From IMG/VR virus record IMGVR_UViG_3300046167_000571, positions 1 through 44,469 of that record: a DNA stretch of 44,469 nucleotides. One strand, given 5' to 3'. Below the pieces are notes generated by a model that had not been told where the DNA came from, did not search any database, and saw only the letters and a program-made list of their open reading frames with translations. The DNA comes from a virus. This document shows positions 9,644 to 22,600 of this stretch, piece by piece. Both the position numbers and the translations under genes were made by a program. How positions within the stretch are numbered: the stretch's first letter is position 1; every line of letters begins with the position of its first letter.

Positions 9644-10441
9644 ATGAGTGAAGTAATAGCAGGAAATAATTATACACTAACTTACGATAGAGGGGTTACG
9701 GGATTCCCGTCATTCTATTCGTACTACCCTGACTTTATGATGGGTATGAATAACTATTTTTATACTTGGAAGGGAGGCAACCTATACAGGCATAATACAA
9801 ACGAGACTCGAAATAATTACTATGGCGTTCAGTATAACTCTGAAGTAATATCAGTATTCAATGACTCTCCCTTAGAGAATAAGCTGTTCAAGACTATCGA
9901 GCTTGGAGGAGATGACCGTTGGGATGTCTCATTGATTAGCGACCAACAGACCACAGGGTTTATTGATGAGGATTGGTTTGAAAAGAAGGAGGGTACATTC
10001 TTTGCTTTCGTTAGAAATAGTGGAACGGTTCCTGCATCATTAGACCAATACGCATTACGTTCAGTAAATGGCTTAGGTACAAGCTCTAATATCACTACGG
10101 TAACTACAGTATCTACGATTGACTTTAATGTCAATACTCCGGTTGGCAGTATTATAAGTATTGGGGACTATGTATATTGGGGCAGTAGTGCACCTACTTT
10201 GTTTGGTGTAGTCACAGCAATAAACCAAAACTTACCACAGGGTATTAACAATGTGGTTGTCAACAACTCAACAGGTACAGTACCTGTTGGAACAACAGAG
10301 TATATACTATACATAAAGAACTCAGTAGCTGAATCTCAGGGTATCTTGGGTCACTACGGACAGTTTACTCTGACAAACGACAACACATCTAAGGTAGAAC
10401 TATACGCAGTATTATCTGAGGTTATGAAATCATTCCCATAA
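9644..10441 (+). CDS. Predicted virion structural protein
   Basis: This 265-residue protein opens with MSEVIAGNNYTLTYDRGVTG. It is rich in Tyr and aromatics (FPSFYSYYPDFMMGMNNYFY) and has an NKLFKTIELGGDD segment that I associate with structural proteins encoded after the tail in Bacteroidota podophages. It starts 12 bases after the previous stop. The C-terminal half (STGTVPVGTTEYILYIKNS) looks beta-sandwich-like. The exact virion position is unknown. Confidence 0.55.
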   Translation: MSEVIAGNNYTLTYDRGVTGFPSFYSYYPDFMMGMNNYFYTWKGGNLYRHNTNETRNNYYGVQYNSEVISVFNDSPLENKLFKTIELGGDDRWDVSLISDQQTTGFIDEDWFEKKEGTFFAFVRNSGTVPASLDQYALRSVNGLGTSSNITTVTTVSTIDFNVNTPVGSIISIGDYVYWGSSAPTLFGVVTAINQNLPQGINNVVVNNSTGTVPVGTTEYILYIKNSVAESQGILGHYGQFTLTNDNTSKVELYAVLSEVMKSFP

Positions 10442-10447
10442 TTTTTG

Positions 10448-10455
10448 TATCTTTG
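10448..10455 (+). promoter_or_regulatory. Bacteroidota -7 promoter box (TATCTTTG), close to ATG
   Basis: The TATCTTTG box ends only 7 nt before the ATG at 10463. With a transcript start usually a few bases past the -7 box, the message would be leaderless or nearly so. The placement right after the stop of the structural gene supports a real promoter. Confidence 0.68.
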
Positions 10456-10462
10456 CTGTAAT

Positions 10463-10978
10463 ATGGATGAAGTTCAATTAGTACAACCCAATCCTGAATC
10501 TGTTTTGGAGAATATTATCCAACACAGAGGGGCATTATGGGAAAAGATTAATGAATTTAAAAGTCAAATGATATCTATGGAAGGAGTGGTGTTACACCAC
10601 ACTAAAGAGATGGAGGAGACTATGCCATTAAAGCACCATATAAAAGATGGTATTTACACAAGAGAAGTTTTTATGCCAAAGGGGATGTTGGTATTAAGTT
10701 TTATTCATAAGGTAAATCACCCATCTTTTTTTTTAAGTGGAGAGATGTCTATCTTAACAGATAAGGCAGAGATAAAAAGAATAAAAGCACCTATGGTGGT
10801 GCAAACAGAAATAGGAACGCAAAGGGTGGCTTATATACACGAAGATAGTGTTTGGGTGTGTACTTATAGGACAGATGCAAAGACAGTTGAGGAAGCAGAA
10901 AAAGAAGTGTTTACCGAAGACTACAACGAGTTGCCTGAATACGTTATAAAAGAAAAGAAGAAATTATGTCAGGAGTAA
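10463..10978 (+). CDS. Small protein of unknown function, possible cupin-like fold
   Basis: I place the start at ATG 10463; an upstream TTG in frame lies inside the promoter region. This gives 171 residues. The central part (KHHIKDGIYTREVFMPKGML followed by HPSFFLSGEMSIL) has the rhythm of a small beta-barrel or cupin (KG..H.H...E.sil), as in phage assembly or head-maturation helper proteins. The C-terminus is Lys/Glu-rich. It has its own promoter inside the virion operon and overlaps the next gene by 13 bases. The cupin idea is a weak inference. Confidence 0.62.
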   Translation: MDEVQLVQPNPESVLENIIQHRGALWEKINEFKSQMISMEGVVLHHTKEMEETMPLKHHIKDGIYTREVFMPKGMLVLSFIHKVNHPSFFLSGEMSILTDKAEIKRIKAPMVVQTEIGTQRVAYIHEDSVWVCTYRTDAKTVEEAEKEVFTEDYNELPEYVIKEKKKLCQE

Positions 10979-11727
10979 TAGCAGGATTAGCAATAAGCAC
11001 AGTCTCAGCAGGTGCATCGTTTGCTCAAGCAGCAAAGCAAAACAGATTAAAGCGTCAAGCACAAGAAAATGCAGAGCAGGCAATGGCTGATGCAAAAAAG
11101 CAGTTGGATAAAAACTTTGCAGAGCAGCAGGCTATAAAGAAAGAGGCATACGACTTAGAGAGACAGGCTATGTTGGTTCAAGGAGCACAGCTTACTCAGG
11201 CAGGTATAGAGAGTGAGAGAGGTTCGGCAGCTACCGCAGGTAGGGTATTCGCTCAACAGCAGTTAGGGCAGCAGCAGATTAGGAGTGCTATGGCTGACGA
11301 GATGACAAATATTGAGGCAGCAGTCCTTGAGGAAGAGTCAAGGCTAAGAGACTTAGGAGTTGGCTTAGACTTAGAGGAAGTAGCAGGTCAGCAGATGATG
11401 GCAGCAGACGCACAGAGGGCGGCGGCAGCATCCACACAGCAAGGTTTCCAAAGTGCATTAGGTGCAGCAAAGTTAGCAGTAGAACAAGTTCCTTTGTATA
11501 GGGAAGATAAGGTAGCAAAACAATTAGCATTAGAAGAGCAGCAGTTAGCTGCGATACGACAAAGACCTAAAGTTCAAGCATTAAAAGGAGTTGAACTATC
11601 GAATGATACCCTTACTGAAAAAGCAATTCAACAGGGCTTGCAAAGAATAAACGCTGAAGCAATAGACCCCTTTAGTTATGCTCCTTCTATGTATCCAACT
11701 ACACTTAATTTACCAAAAATAAAATAA
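10966..11727 (+). CDS. Internal virion (ejection-type) protein, Ala/Gln-rich coiled coil
   Basis: This 253-residue protein begins with a short hydrophobic segment (GVIAGLAISTVSAGASFAQA) followed by a long Ala/Gln/Glu-rich helical region. This is the design of T7 gp14-like internal core proteins that are ejected into the host envelope. Its place just before a 628-aa soluble protein and a giant protein parallels the podophage order gp14-gp15-gp16. No sequence-level proof of homology is possible here. It is probably translationally coupled to the upstream gene through their overlap. Confidence 0.62.
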   Translation: MSGVIAGLAISTVSAGASFAQAAKQNRLKRQAQENAEQAMADAKKQLDKNFAEQQAIKKEAYDLERQAMLVQGAQLTQAGIESERGSAATAGRVFAQQQLGQQQIRSAMADEMTNIEAAVLEEESRLRDLGVGLDLEEVAGQQMMAADAQRAAAASTQQGFQSALGAAKLAVEQVPLYREDKVAKQLALEEQQLAAIRQRPKVQALKGVELSNDTLTEKAIQQGLQRINAEAIDPFSYAPSMYPTTLNLPKIK

Positions 11728-11736
11728 TAGAACAAT

Positions 11737-13623
11737 ATGCCAATAGGTTATAAATATGTAGAGAGAGACGCTCAGGATACTCAGATAAATTGGGCTGAGG
11801 TCGGAGCCAACTTTAGCGGTATGCTCCAAGAGGAGAATCGTGTAAGAGAAGAAAAGAAGGATGCTTTAGATGAGCAAGCAAGAGTCTATCAGAATTCATT
11901 AAACTCAATACCTACAGGACAGAATACACAGCTAAACGATGCTGCGTTAAATTTTGCAGCAGACTTGCAAGAGCAGGCTCTAATGCTAAATAAAAATCTA
12001 AAGGCAGGTTTACTAAGTCCAAGAGACTACACAAGGTATATGCAAAACCTTATGGACGGTACAAATCAAGCGTTTGGTTTATTTGATGATTACAATCAAG
12101 AGTATTCAAAGAAGATGAAGATGGTAGAGGATGGAACGCTTTCTCAAGTTGATTTGGAGATTATGGCTAACACCGAGTCGTTTGCAAACTTCCAAAATCA
12201 CAGACTTGTAATAAACCCTGATGATAGTAAAGTAGCCTCTGCGAGAATGATTGAAGGACCTGATGGGACTTTAGTGCCTGACACTAACCCGAACCACTTA
12301 GCATTGGTATCAGTTCTTAAAGATAGGATAAGACAGACAGTAAACAAGTTTGATGTGGTAGGTTCAGCAGAGCAATGGGCAAGTACCTTAGGTAGTGAAG
12401 AATATGAAATTGTTCAATCTATGGGTACATCTCTTCAAGCAGGTGTATTCAAAGAAATTAACGATATTACACAAAGAGGGGGTGGGTTAAAAGGAAAAAG
12501 CCCTGAAGAGCTTGCTGAAATAGCTAAAAAACTTGGCGTAAAACCTGAAGAATTGAAAGCAACCTCATTGTTTTTAGAGGCTCAAGACAATTGGGCTAAG
12601 AGCCAAGTGTCATCAGCCGTTAATAGTATGGCAGGTGCATCTACGCTTATAGACTTTATGGGCTTTACCAAGGATGGTAAACAGTACACTACAACGTTTG
12701 ACCCAAAGGGAGTGTTCAATGAGGATGGAAGTCGAGACGAAACTGTCATCCTACTTGAAAATAAGAATGGGAGGGTGATATCAGATTTAACAGATATCCA
12801 ACAAGCAAATGCAGAGAGAGCATTAAAGGGTGCGTCTCTTGTTCAGATTGACAAAAGTGAAGCTCTTAGAGCTGACTTTATGAAGAAAGAGAAACAAATC
12901 AGACTGCCATCTGCATATGAGATTGACCGAGGAGACAGAAGAAGAAAGGAGACAGAAGAAGCAAATATTTTTGCTAAATTTTACTATGGAACTGCTGCTC
13001 AAAAGCAAGAGGCAGCAGATTATTTTGGAGGTTTAAATAAAAAAATAAAACGAATTATACCAATGAAGGACGAAATTAAAGTTATTCTTGATAATGGTAG
13101 TAAATTTTCAATAAAAACAAAAACGGGCAATACGAGATTAAGTCAAGAGCAATTTGTAATTGGTGGGTTAAATCAAATTCTCGGTGAGGACAAAGAAATA
13201 TCAGATGTGAATAGAATTGTTCGACAATCAGGGTTAACAAAAAATGCAACATATAGTAATGTGACAGCAGAAGGATATACAGGACCTACTGCTCCTATAA
13301 AAAAATCAAACAACCCATTTAAAAATTTATCTGTTTATGCAACTCAGCAATTTAATCCATCTCGTAGAAGTTCAGCATCTAATATAGTACAGCTTATTAA
13401 TGCTAAATTTGCAGATATTGGCTATCGTGCAGCAGTAAGTCCTGAAGGTAACGTTAATATATTTACAAGTAGAGACGATACAGGAAAACTTTATAAACCA
13501 AATTTTATAAGTGGTATGAGAAACTATATAATACAATCAGCACAGGAAAAAGGTAAAGATAATCCGGCATTTTTGAAACAGCTAATGGATTTACCAACGG
13601 GGAATAGTATGAGTGGGTTTTAA
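11737..13623 (+). CDS. Internal virion protein (gp15-like position)
   Basis: This 628-residue, charged, mostly helical protein has no membrane segment. The N-terminal region has long runs of Glu/Asn/Gln (NFSGMLQEENRVREEKKDAL), typical of core or ejection proteins. It sits between the Ala-rich internal protein and the 3004-aa giant. The codon context becomes more A/T-rich toward the 3' end. The internal core role is inferred from order and composition. Confidence 0.55.
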   Translation: MPIGYKYVERDAQDTQINWAEVGANFSGMLQEENRVREEKKDALDEQARVYQNSLNSIPTGQNTQLNDAALNFAADLQEQALMLNKNLKAGLLSPRDYTRYMQNLMDGTNQAFGLFDDYNQEYSKKMKMVEDGTLSQVDLEIMANTESFANFQNHRLVINPDDSKVASARMIEGPDGTLVPDTNPNHLALVSVLKDRIRQTVNKFDVVGSAEQWASTLGSEEYEIVQSMGTSLQAGVFKEINDITQRGGGLKGKSPEELAEIAKKLGVKPEELKATSLFLEAQDNWAKSQVSSAVNSMAGASTLIDFMGFTKDGKQYTTTFDPKGVFNEDGSRDETVILLENKNGRVISDLTDIQQANAERALKGASLVQIDKSEALRADFMKKEKQIRLPSAYEIDRGDRRRKETEEANIFAKFYYGTAAQKQEAADYFGGLNKKIKRIIPMKDEIKVILDNGSKFSIKTKTGNTRLSQEQFVIGGLNQILGEDKEISDVNRIVRQSGLTKNATYSNVTAEGYTGPTAPIKKSNNPFKNLSVYATQQFNPSRRSSASNIVQLINAKFADIGYRAAVSPEGNVNIFTSRDDTGKLYKPNFISGMRNYIIQSAQEKGKDNPAFLKQLMDLPTGNSMSGF

Positions 13624-13649
13624 TAAAGATAGAAAATAATAAATATTAG

Positions 13650-16600
13650 ATGAACGAAGAAGCATTACAACAACTATATTCTTTAGCACAAAACGAAGGA
13701 TACAAAAAATCTATTGAGGACTTTAAAATCTTGATGTCTTCAAATGAAGGTGCATTAAGTAATATGTATAATGTTGCACAAAACGAAGGCTATAATAAGC
13801 CCATTGAAGACTTTAAAGTTTTAGTTGGGTTTGGAGGCACTTCGACTCAAGAGACAGACCCTCCTGTAAAAAAAAAAGGCGGTATGGTATCGTCTTCGGC
13901 AGATGGTTCTTCGGAATCTCAAGAGGTTAGCTATGTATCGCCTGAAGAGTTTGACAAGAAAACTTTATATGGGGAGTCAGTAGATAATGCTACTTATGTA
14001 TCTCCTGAAAAGTTTGACGCTACAAGCAGAGGGTCGGCACAGGATGACTTTGTTCGTACAATAGATGCTAATGGTGGTTTCAAGTCAAGAGAAGAAGTAG
14101 CACAGGATGACTTCGTTCGTGCAGTAGATACTGATGGTGGCTTCAAGCCAAGAGAAGAATTAAAGTTCCTTACAGGGGAAGAGGCTGATAAAAGGTTAGA
14201 TGAGACATTAGCTACAGCAGAATGGAATCAGCCAAAAGAAGCTAAGGAGGAGATTAAATACGACCCAATTACTAAAGAGCAGGCAGCAGCAGCAGACGTT
14301 GCTACATTCCCTGAATACAGTCAGTTTGAACAAGCCGATGTTACTCGACTTGATATGCCAATAGGTGAGGCTCAAGCAGAGCAAGTAAAAGAAACTATAG
14401 ATGCTATTAAAGAATCTCAAGTGCCAACGGGCGAAGAGTCTGTATTTATACTTGAGCAAGAGAGACTCAAATCTGAAAAAGAGTTTCGTGAGAGAGAAGA
14501 ATTAAAAAGAAAAAAAGAGCAGAACTTGTACTCAAATGCTGAGTTAGAAGCAATTAAGTTCTTTAAAGAAAGAGGCAGAGACTACGAGAAAGATAAAGCA
14601 TTATACGATGAGTATAACGAAGTTAGGGATGCATTAATATTCCTTGAGGACGAAAAAAAATACCAAGAAAAAGATTTAACACCTGAGCAGAGAGCTGAGT
14701 TTGGGTCAGCCTTTTATTACAACGGAGTTCTAAGGACCGATATAGTATCCCTTAAAAGAGAATTAAATAAAAGGAGAGATGAGCTTGCATCTGCATACCT
14801 CGATGATGAAGCACAACAAGTAAGAGAAGACTTCGACCAATCAGTTATGGTCGCAAATAAAGAGCGTATCGACAATGCCGTATTAGTTAACAACCAAGCT
14901 GTGGCTAATATAAATAAGTTTAACGATAAGTCGATTCAAAAGTATGGTGTAAGTGCAGAGAAATTAAACACACTAAAGCCTCAAACAATTCAGGAAGCAA
15001 ACGATATAAATTTATTTATAGACGATTACAATAAAGCTAAGTTAGAATCTCAGTTAGCAGCAAACCAATATGAGGATGCGAGCTTGTACTTAGAAACTCA
15101 GTTTGATAAAGACAACACCTTAGAATTTGTAGATAACTTTTCTGCAATTAAGTCACAAGCAAAAGAAGGTTTAAGTAGAGGAAATGCAGGAGATATTATT
15201 CTTCAATACTCGATGGGTATTACCCCTGATAATGAGGCATCAACTAAAGAGGCTGCTGAAAAAATAGTAGCTGCACTTATGCAAAAGCCTGAGAATAAGT
15301 CTCGTGTAATGAGCAGATGGGAGAAGGCTAATGGCTTTAGTGAAGGGTTTGATGTAATTGCAGATGACCCGATAGAATGGGCAGTTTCGTTGGCAGCATC
15401 GTCAATGTCTCAAATGCTTCCATATGGGAGTAAGATAGTTGCAGCGACAACTGCAACAGGAGCAGGAGCAGGAGCAGCAGCAGCAGGTTTAGCAGGTGCA
15501 GGTGCAGGTGCGGTTTATGGTCTTAGAGCAGGTATGGCTACCACAATGTTTGCGATGGAGTACACCAATGAGGTGATGGATGCCATATCTCATTTTGGGT
15601 ATGATATATCAGACCCTGACTCTGTGGCAGAGGCTTTGCAGGATAATGAAGTTTGGGCAAGAGGTAGAGAGCGTGGTTTAAAAAGAGGTATACCAATTGC
15701 AATAGTAGATTATCTTACAGCATCCCTTGCAGGTAAAGTAATAAAAGTAGGTAGCGTGGCTTCAAAGGCAAAAAGAATAGGAGCGATGACTGCGGAACGT
15801 TTATTGGTTGACCCTTTGGGTGAGGCATCAGGTGAGGCTATAGCTCAAGTTACTGTAGGCGATGAGTTAGACTTCAAGGAGATAGTAGCTGAAGCAGGAG
15901 GTGGTCTTGGTAACAACACCTCAAATATGGCAATCAACTTAGCAAGAGAAACAAAATCTAAGAACAGAGTAGACTTAGCTAACAAGTTCACAGATATAAA
16001 CTTCATATCCAAAGAGATTTCTTCAGATAAGCAAATATCAGATTGGTCAAACAATATGGAGCGATTAGGTAAGATAACTCCTGAGGTAAACCAAAGAATA
16101 CAAAAGAATGTAGGACTAAGAAGAGATGCTAAAGACCTACAAGATGCAGCCCCGATAGAAAGGATTATTTATAGCGGAAAGAATAGAGCAGTTAGAGCGA
16201 GGATAATGACGCTTCTTGCAGCAAAAGAAGAGTTAAGTTCAACTCAAAATAGAAGGTCTGTATTCGGTGAAAAGATTAGAGAGATAGATGCAGAGCTTGC
16301 ATCTACGGTTGAGACAGGCAATCTACTCCCTCAAGAGGAGCAGGTTGTATTAGCAGGTCAGGGTGTTCTATCTACTACAGAGCAAGCATCTGCTACAGAC
16401 GTAAGAGAGGCATTGCCTGAGTATAGAATAAAGAAAGGGATTCGTGGAAAGATGGTTCCCGTATCAAAGGAAGAGTTCCTTAAAAGAATAGATGAATCAT
16501 CTGCCGATGAATTACAAAAAATAAACGCAACAGTTACTAATGACGCTGAGGTTGTTGGTATATTAGAAGAAAAACTAAAAGAAGTAAAAGAAGATGCCAT

Positions 16601-19600
16601 TCAAGAGCCAAGCACAGAGACGGTGGATGCACAAGAACCTGCCGAAAGTCGCCCAACAATGGGAGAAACAGTACCCGGAAAAGTTACCGTTACCGAACCG
16701 ACTGAAGTCGAGGAAAAAGTAGATGCAGCCTTGGGTCAAGTCAAAGAATTACTAAGCACTCAAGAAGGAGCCAAGGGTATGTATAAATCAGCATACAATG
16801 TTCCTGTAATGAAGGATGGTAATACTATAACAATGCCTAACGGAACCTCATCTTTTGAAATAAAGAACGAAAACGCAAATATAATAGGAAGGGTAAAAGG
16901 AGTTGACTTTGGAAAAAGTCCGATGTCAGAAAAAAGAGGAGAAGTATTTATCTTGGAATCGAAGAACAAAGGGCAAGGGTATGGCAAAGATATAATGTTA
17001 GAAGCTCTATACCTTATGAGAATGAATGACGTTGAGTTGGTTAAGTTTACTCAACCCTCTAAAGAAGGTAGCCCTTTTAATGATGCTCTCGAAAGACAAG
17101 GATACATAACAAAGGTAAGAACATTGGAAGGTAGTCCGACTACTGAATATAAAATAAATAACAAAGTTGTTGATGAGAAGTTTCAAGAGAAAACAAAGTT
17201 GAGTGAAGCTGAAGTCGAGGAAGAGGTAACAACAGAGCAAGAGGTAGAAGCTGATGAGCAGGAAGTCGCTGATTTAAGAGCACTCATATCTGAGCCAACT
17301 CCTAAAGTAGATTTTAGATTAAAAAGTAAAGAAGATATAGATACAGAGGTTGGTCCAAGTGCTGATTTGACACAAGATATAACTCGTCAAATTAATGAGT
17401 TGCCTTCAGGTAATGTGGCAACAAAAATTGAAATAGAGGAAGGAGTAGATATAGATGTAGATGAATTAAATAATAGGACTGATACACCAATTAAAAGAGT
17501 ATCATTGGAAATAATAAATGGTATACCTACTATATTCACTATATCTGACCAACTCACAACAGGAGACATAGTAAACCCAAAAACAGGTAATTTTATAATA
17601 AATCTAAAAGGTGGTTTAGGGTTCACAGGAACCGAGGGTAATGAGAATGCAGCTTGGGCAAACACATCAGAAGCAGAGGCAAGAGATTTATTGAACAAGG
17701 CAGAAAAAGTTTATCAAGATAATGTAGATTTATTTAATAAATTTTGGGAAGACAATCCTGAATATAACGGATTGGTTCCAATGAATGTAGTGAAGATGGG
17801 AGAGGGTTCTTTGTTATCAAATGAGGCTACCTTTAGGGTATTATCAGACAATATGTCTATTGTACCTGATGAGAATAAAATAAACGCAATTAATATTCTT
17901 AGAGATACCATAAACATAGATACTAAAAATAAAAAAGAAACAATATCTGAAGGTGGTTTAACTAAAAATACATCTAAAGCATATCAAAAAGCGATTGATG
18001 CTAATGATAAGATAATAAATATGCTTGAGGGTATGGAGAGTATTGAATCGCTCATTACTGAAGATAAAATAAAACAACTTTCTTTACCTCAAAGAAGAAT
18101 TTTATTGGAAAAAATAGCCTATGGAAAAGCAAATAGAGCAGGAGAAAAAGTAAGTCCGGGAAAACCAAAGGAGGGGTCAGTAGCTGACGCTCTTATAAAA
18201 GGAATGCCCATAGAATCAAAAGAACTATTTCACATAGGGACCATTACTGATTTGATTACTGATAATCAAATGGCAAATATCCCTCAAAGAAGTATTGTAG
18301 CTATTCAGGGAGTTGATGTACTTAATCCTGATGTTATTGAAACCAATCACCCTAACTACCCGTTTGGAGTTAAAGGTAAATCTATTGGTATATTAGAAAA
18401 GTCAGCCCCTATACAAGATGTATATCCAACTGCTTTTAATAATGCGATAATCGGATTAACAAAGGCAGAAGCAAAAAAGAAAACCTTTACAGAAAAACAA
18501 GTAGAGGAGAGTCAAAAAAGAAAGGATGAATCTGAAAGATTAAAGCCGGGTCAATTAAAGCCCTCAAGTTTAGGCACAATACTTACTGAAACAATTGGAG
18601 TACAAAACGGATTACCGGGATTGGAGTTTATTGGAGCAATATCTGAGGGTAATATTTCTAATATTAATAAGCTAATATCTTTTATAAACACAGCGTTTCC
18701 AAGTGTTAATATATCGACTGACCCAAATACATTTAATAATGTTCTTCAGTCTGATGGAGTTAAAGTTTATTTAAAAGGAAATGAGATAGTATATGGTGTT
18801 ACTGTAGATGGTGATATATATATAAACCCTGATGTTCACAACTCTGAGTCTGCTATGTTTAATACTGCGATTCACGAGATGGGTCACATATGGACTGACT
18901 ACTTGAGGACTAATAAAAAAGGAAGAGAGATATATAACAAAGGAGCCGAGCTTGTTAAGCAAACTGATACATTTAAGCAACAATTAGCTTTGTTTAATGG
19001 AGACGTAGATAAAGCCACGAATGAAGCGATGGCTATATTAATTGGTAATAAAGGCGAAACAATAGCTGACTCTGCACTAAAGTCTAAGTTTACAGAATGG
19101 TTACTTGGGGTGTGGAAATATATCAAATCTCAATTTAAAATGTCTAAAAACTTGTCAGCAGAAGAGATTCAAAATCTAACTCTTGACGAGTTTTTGGGAA
19201 GTGCACTTGCTGATATATTCTCAGGTAAGGAGATTAAGATTAGTGATGCACAGATGAAAAAGTTAAAAAACCCTGATGCTGCGTTCAGTAAGAATATATC
19301 AATGCAAAGTATTATTGAAATAGGTAGAAATAATGCATTGAGTAATGAGTCCATTAAGGTTGTATTAAAAGAAAGAGGATTCAAAGACTCTGATATCAAC
19401 GAAGCATTAAAAGTTGATATAGATTTATTCACAGCAATGCCAAAGGAGTTTGGTAACGTTGAAGGTGGTGTTGAAGTTGGTCTAAAATTATTTAATGAAA
19501 CGACAGAGAAGACAAATAAGTTTTCTACAGAAGGACCAAGAGGTGGTGTAGGTACTACAAGGACTAAGTCTTTTGCTGAGATTAGAGAGAAAGCTCAAGA

Positions 19601-22600
19601 GATACTAAAGAGTAATCCAATATATAAGATTCAGCCTGAGCAGGTTCAATTAGAGCTACAGGTAGCTTTAGATAGAGTGCTTGGTATTAAGAAAGGTCCT
19701 AACGTATCAAGGCAGATTGCAGATATAAGGAATACACTAAAACAAAGGAAGATTGGAGCAGATACAATTACTGATGCTCAACGTAGCTTGAGGATGTTCA
19801 TAAGAAAGGTAATGCCTAAGTCTAAGAACTACTCTAATACTGCACTAAACAAATTAATAAAGGCAGTAAACAATACCACACCCAAGAACTTTGATGGGCA
19901 GGTTCAAGTTGTTCTAAACCAATTAGAAAAGCAACGTCAGGTTCTAAAGAATGAGGTTATTGATAAGATTATCAAGATTGCAAGAGATAAATCTAAGACT
20001 GCAAGGACAAGTGCCAACAGGAAAAGGTCCAAAGGATTAGATGCCATTGGTCAGTCATACTTTAAGGAAGCAAAAAGGGTATTGGACTTAGTTAAGAATC
20101 AAGACTTCGAGGGTCTTGCAGCAATGCAAGCTGAGATTAATGAAGAACTTATAACAGCAGCGTTAGATAATATAGAAGAAGGAAAAACTCTAACAGCAAA
20201 AGAAAGAGCATTAATAGATAAGCAAATTGCTCTTGATACATTTGCAGATGTGATGACGATGAGCCTTGAAGAAGTAAATCAATTGTTTGAAGAAGTTAAA
20301 ACAATCAGAGCCGAGTCTATAGCAAGGCTTAATAATAGAAGAGAGGCAAGAAGGATAGCTGTAAACAACATAAAGGAGAAGTTTAATGAGCAGATATCTG
20401 AGGACTTTGAAGAGTTGTATAACGAAGAAGGAAAGCAGTTAGGAAAAAATATATTAAGAAATAAAAAAGAAGGAATATATAAGTCATTTCAAGCAAAGGG
20501 TATATGGAATAAGGTAATTGCATTTACAGATGAGTTTAGAGAAAATGGTAAGTTTAGAAAAAGTGGTAAGTACGATGCGAATGGAATAATAAAGTTCTTT
20601 AGAGGAAGCCTTCAGCACTTAGGTACTACTACTAATATATTAGATAGGGGTAAGGAAGGAATGTTTACTAAAATATTCTACAACCAACTAAATGATATGG
20701 ATGAAAAGAATCTTGCAGGAGTATTTGAGCAGTTAGATGTTATGGATTCTATTTCCAATTCAGAAGCAGGAAAGGTTTGGGGAAAATGGAAGTATACATT
20801 AGGAACAGATGTCTTAATACTTGATGGCATCAAAGAGTCTAAAACAGGTAAAACGTATAGAGAGGGATTGAATAGAGACCAAGCGATGAGATTGTATGCA
20901 TTGTCCTTAAATCCTGTACAAAGAGAGAAACTTCAAAAACAAGGGTTTACTGAAGAGAAAATGAAGCTCATTGAGGATTTCATAAAACCTGAAGGGATTG
21001 GTATAGCTAATCAGATAGTAGACTACTTTAGTAATAAATACTTTAATGAAGTAAATAATATTTATGTACAGGCTAATGATGTTAACTTAGGCTATGTAGA
21101 AAACTACTTCCCTACAAGGACTATATCTGCACAAAAAAAGGCAGCAGATATGATTAGTGGAGACTTCAGTAAGGTATTCACCGCAGATACGTCTCCTGCA
21201 TTGCAAGAGAGAACTGATACAAAGGGAGACGTAGAGATAGGTATGTCGTTTACTGATGTAGTTGAACAGCATATAAAGGATATGGAACGATACAAGGCAT
21301 ATGCCCTTGGTGTTAAGCAGATGAACGAGGTTTATAAATCACCTGACATTCAAACTCTTTTGGTAGAGACAGGATTATTCTCGATATTTAGTCAGAACTT
21401 AAACTATGCAATAAATCCTGATGCCGGACCAAAGACTACGAGTGGTGTTCTCAGTTGGATTCAACGTAAGTTTACAGGGTTTGCGTTAGCATTTAAACCA
21501 ATACAGGTTTTAAAGCAGTCAACATCTTTTGTTCAGGCATACGAAGACTATTCATTTGTAAAGGGCAAGCCAACACCGGGATTGGATATGGTAATGTTTG
21601 CATTGGATTATGCTAAGGTATTAGCTAACCTACCTAAGAATATAAAAGAGTCTAAAGAAATATCAGCCACATTTAAAAATCGTATGGAGAGGGGTATGGA
21701 AGGAGATGTGTTTGGATTAGAATCAGGCGGTAGAACATATAAAAAGATAGGCTCTCAGCAAGGTAGAAGGGGAGCAGCAGTAAGAGGGTTTAAAAAAGCA
21801 GCAGGTATATTTACTGTTATGGGAGATATATTAGGAGTGCTTGGGTACAAGGCAGTTTACAATAGGAATATTGCAAATGGTATGAGTAAAGCGGAAGCCC
21901 TATCTGCATTTAATAACTATAACGCAACGCAACAGACAAGGAGAAGTACAGAGAAGATTCCTTTACAACAAGACAATAATTTCGCATCTAAGTATTTCAC
22001 TATGTTTGGTAGCACATTATTTCTTCAGATGAATAAGACGTTTCAAAGTGCGAATAATATAGTTAAAAACTTTAAGCCAACAAAGGGTGAGTTCGGTAGC
22101 CTAAAGGACTACAGAGCATTGGCACTAAACGTATCTGTAGCTAACGCATTATTTACAGCAGCAGCTTACTCAGGGGTATTGCTCAAGGGAGATGACGAAG
22201 ATAAGGATAGAGCTTGGCAGGCTATTAAAGATGCAGCCTTGGGTCTTAATATACTATACCAAATCCCATTAGCAGGAACAGCTATTGAGGAAGCAGTAAG
22301 TAAGGCAAGGGGCAAACGTGCATTCACGAGCGAGGGTGTTAATCCATTCACGAGCGTGTCAAGAAAGGTACAGAAGTCCTACAAACTATTAAAAGATGAT
22401 GAGGTTATAAAGGCTGTTAAGCCTATAATAGAACTATCTATTGGAGCACAGTTTGATTCTCCCATTGGTATATATAATCTTATCGGTGGAAGCGGTGAGG
22501 ACGAAGACTTCTATGATGCACTTGGTATAACACCATCATACAGACCGGGTTACGGAAAGAGAAAATCAAAGAAGAAGTCAAGCAAGAGTCAGTCTAAACT

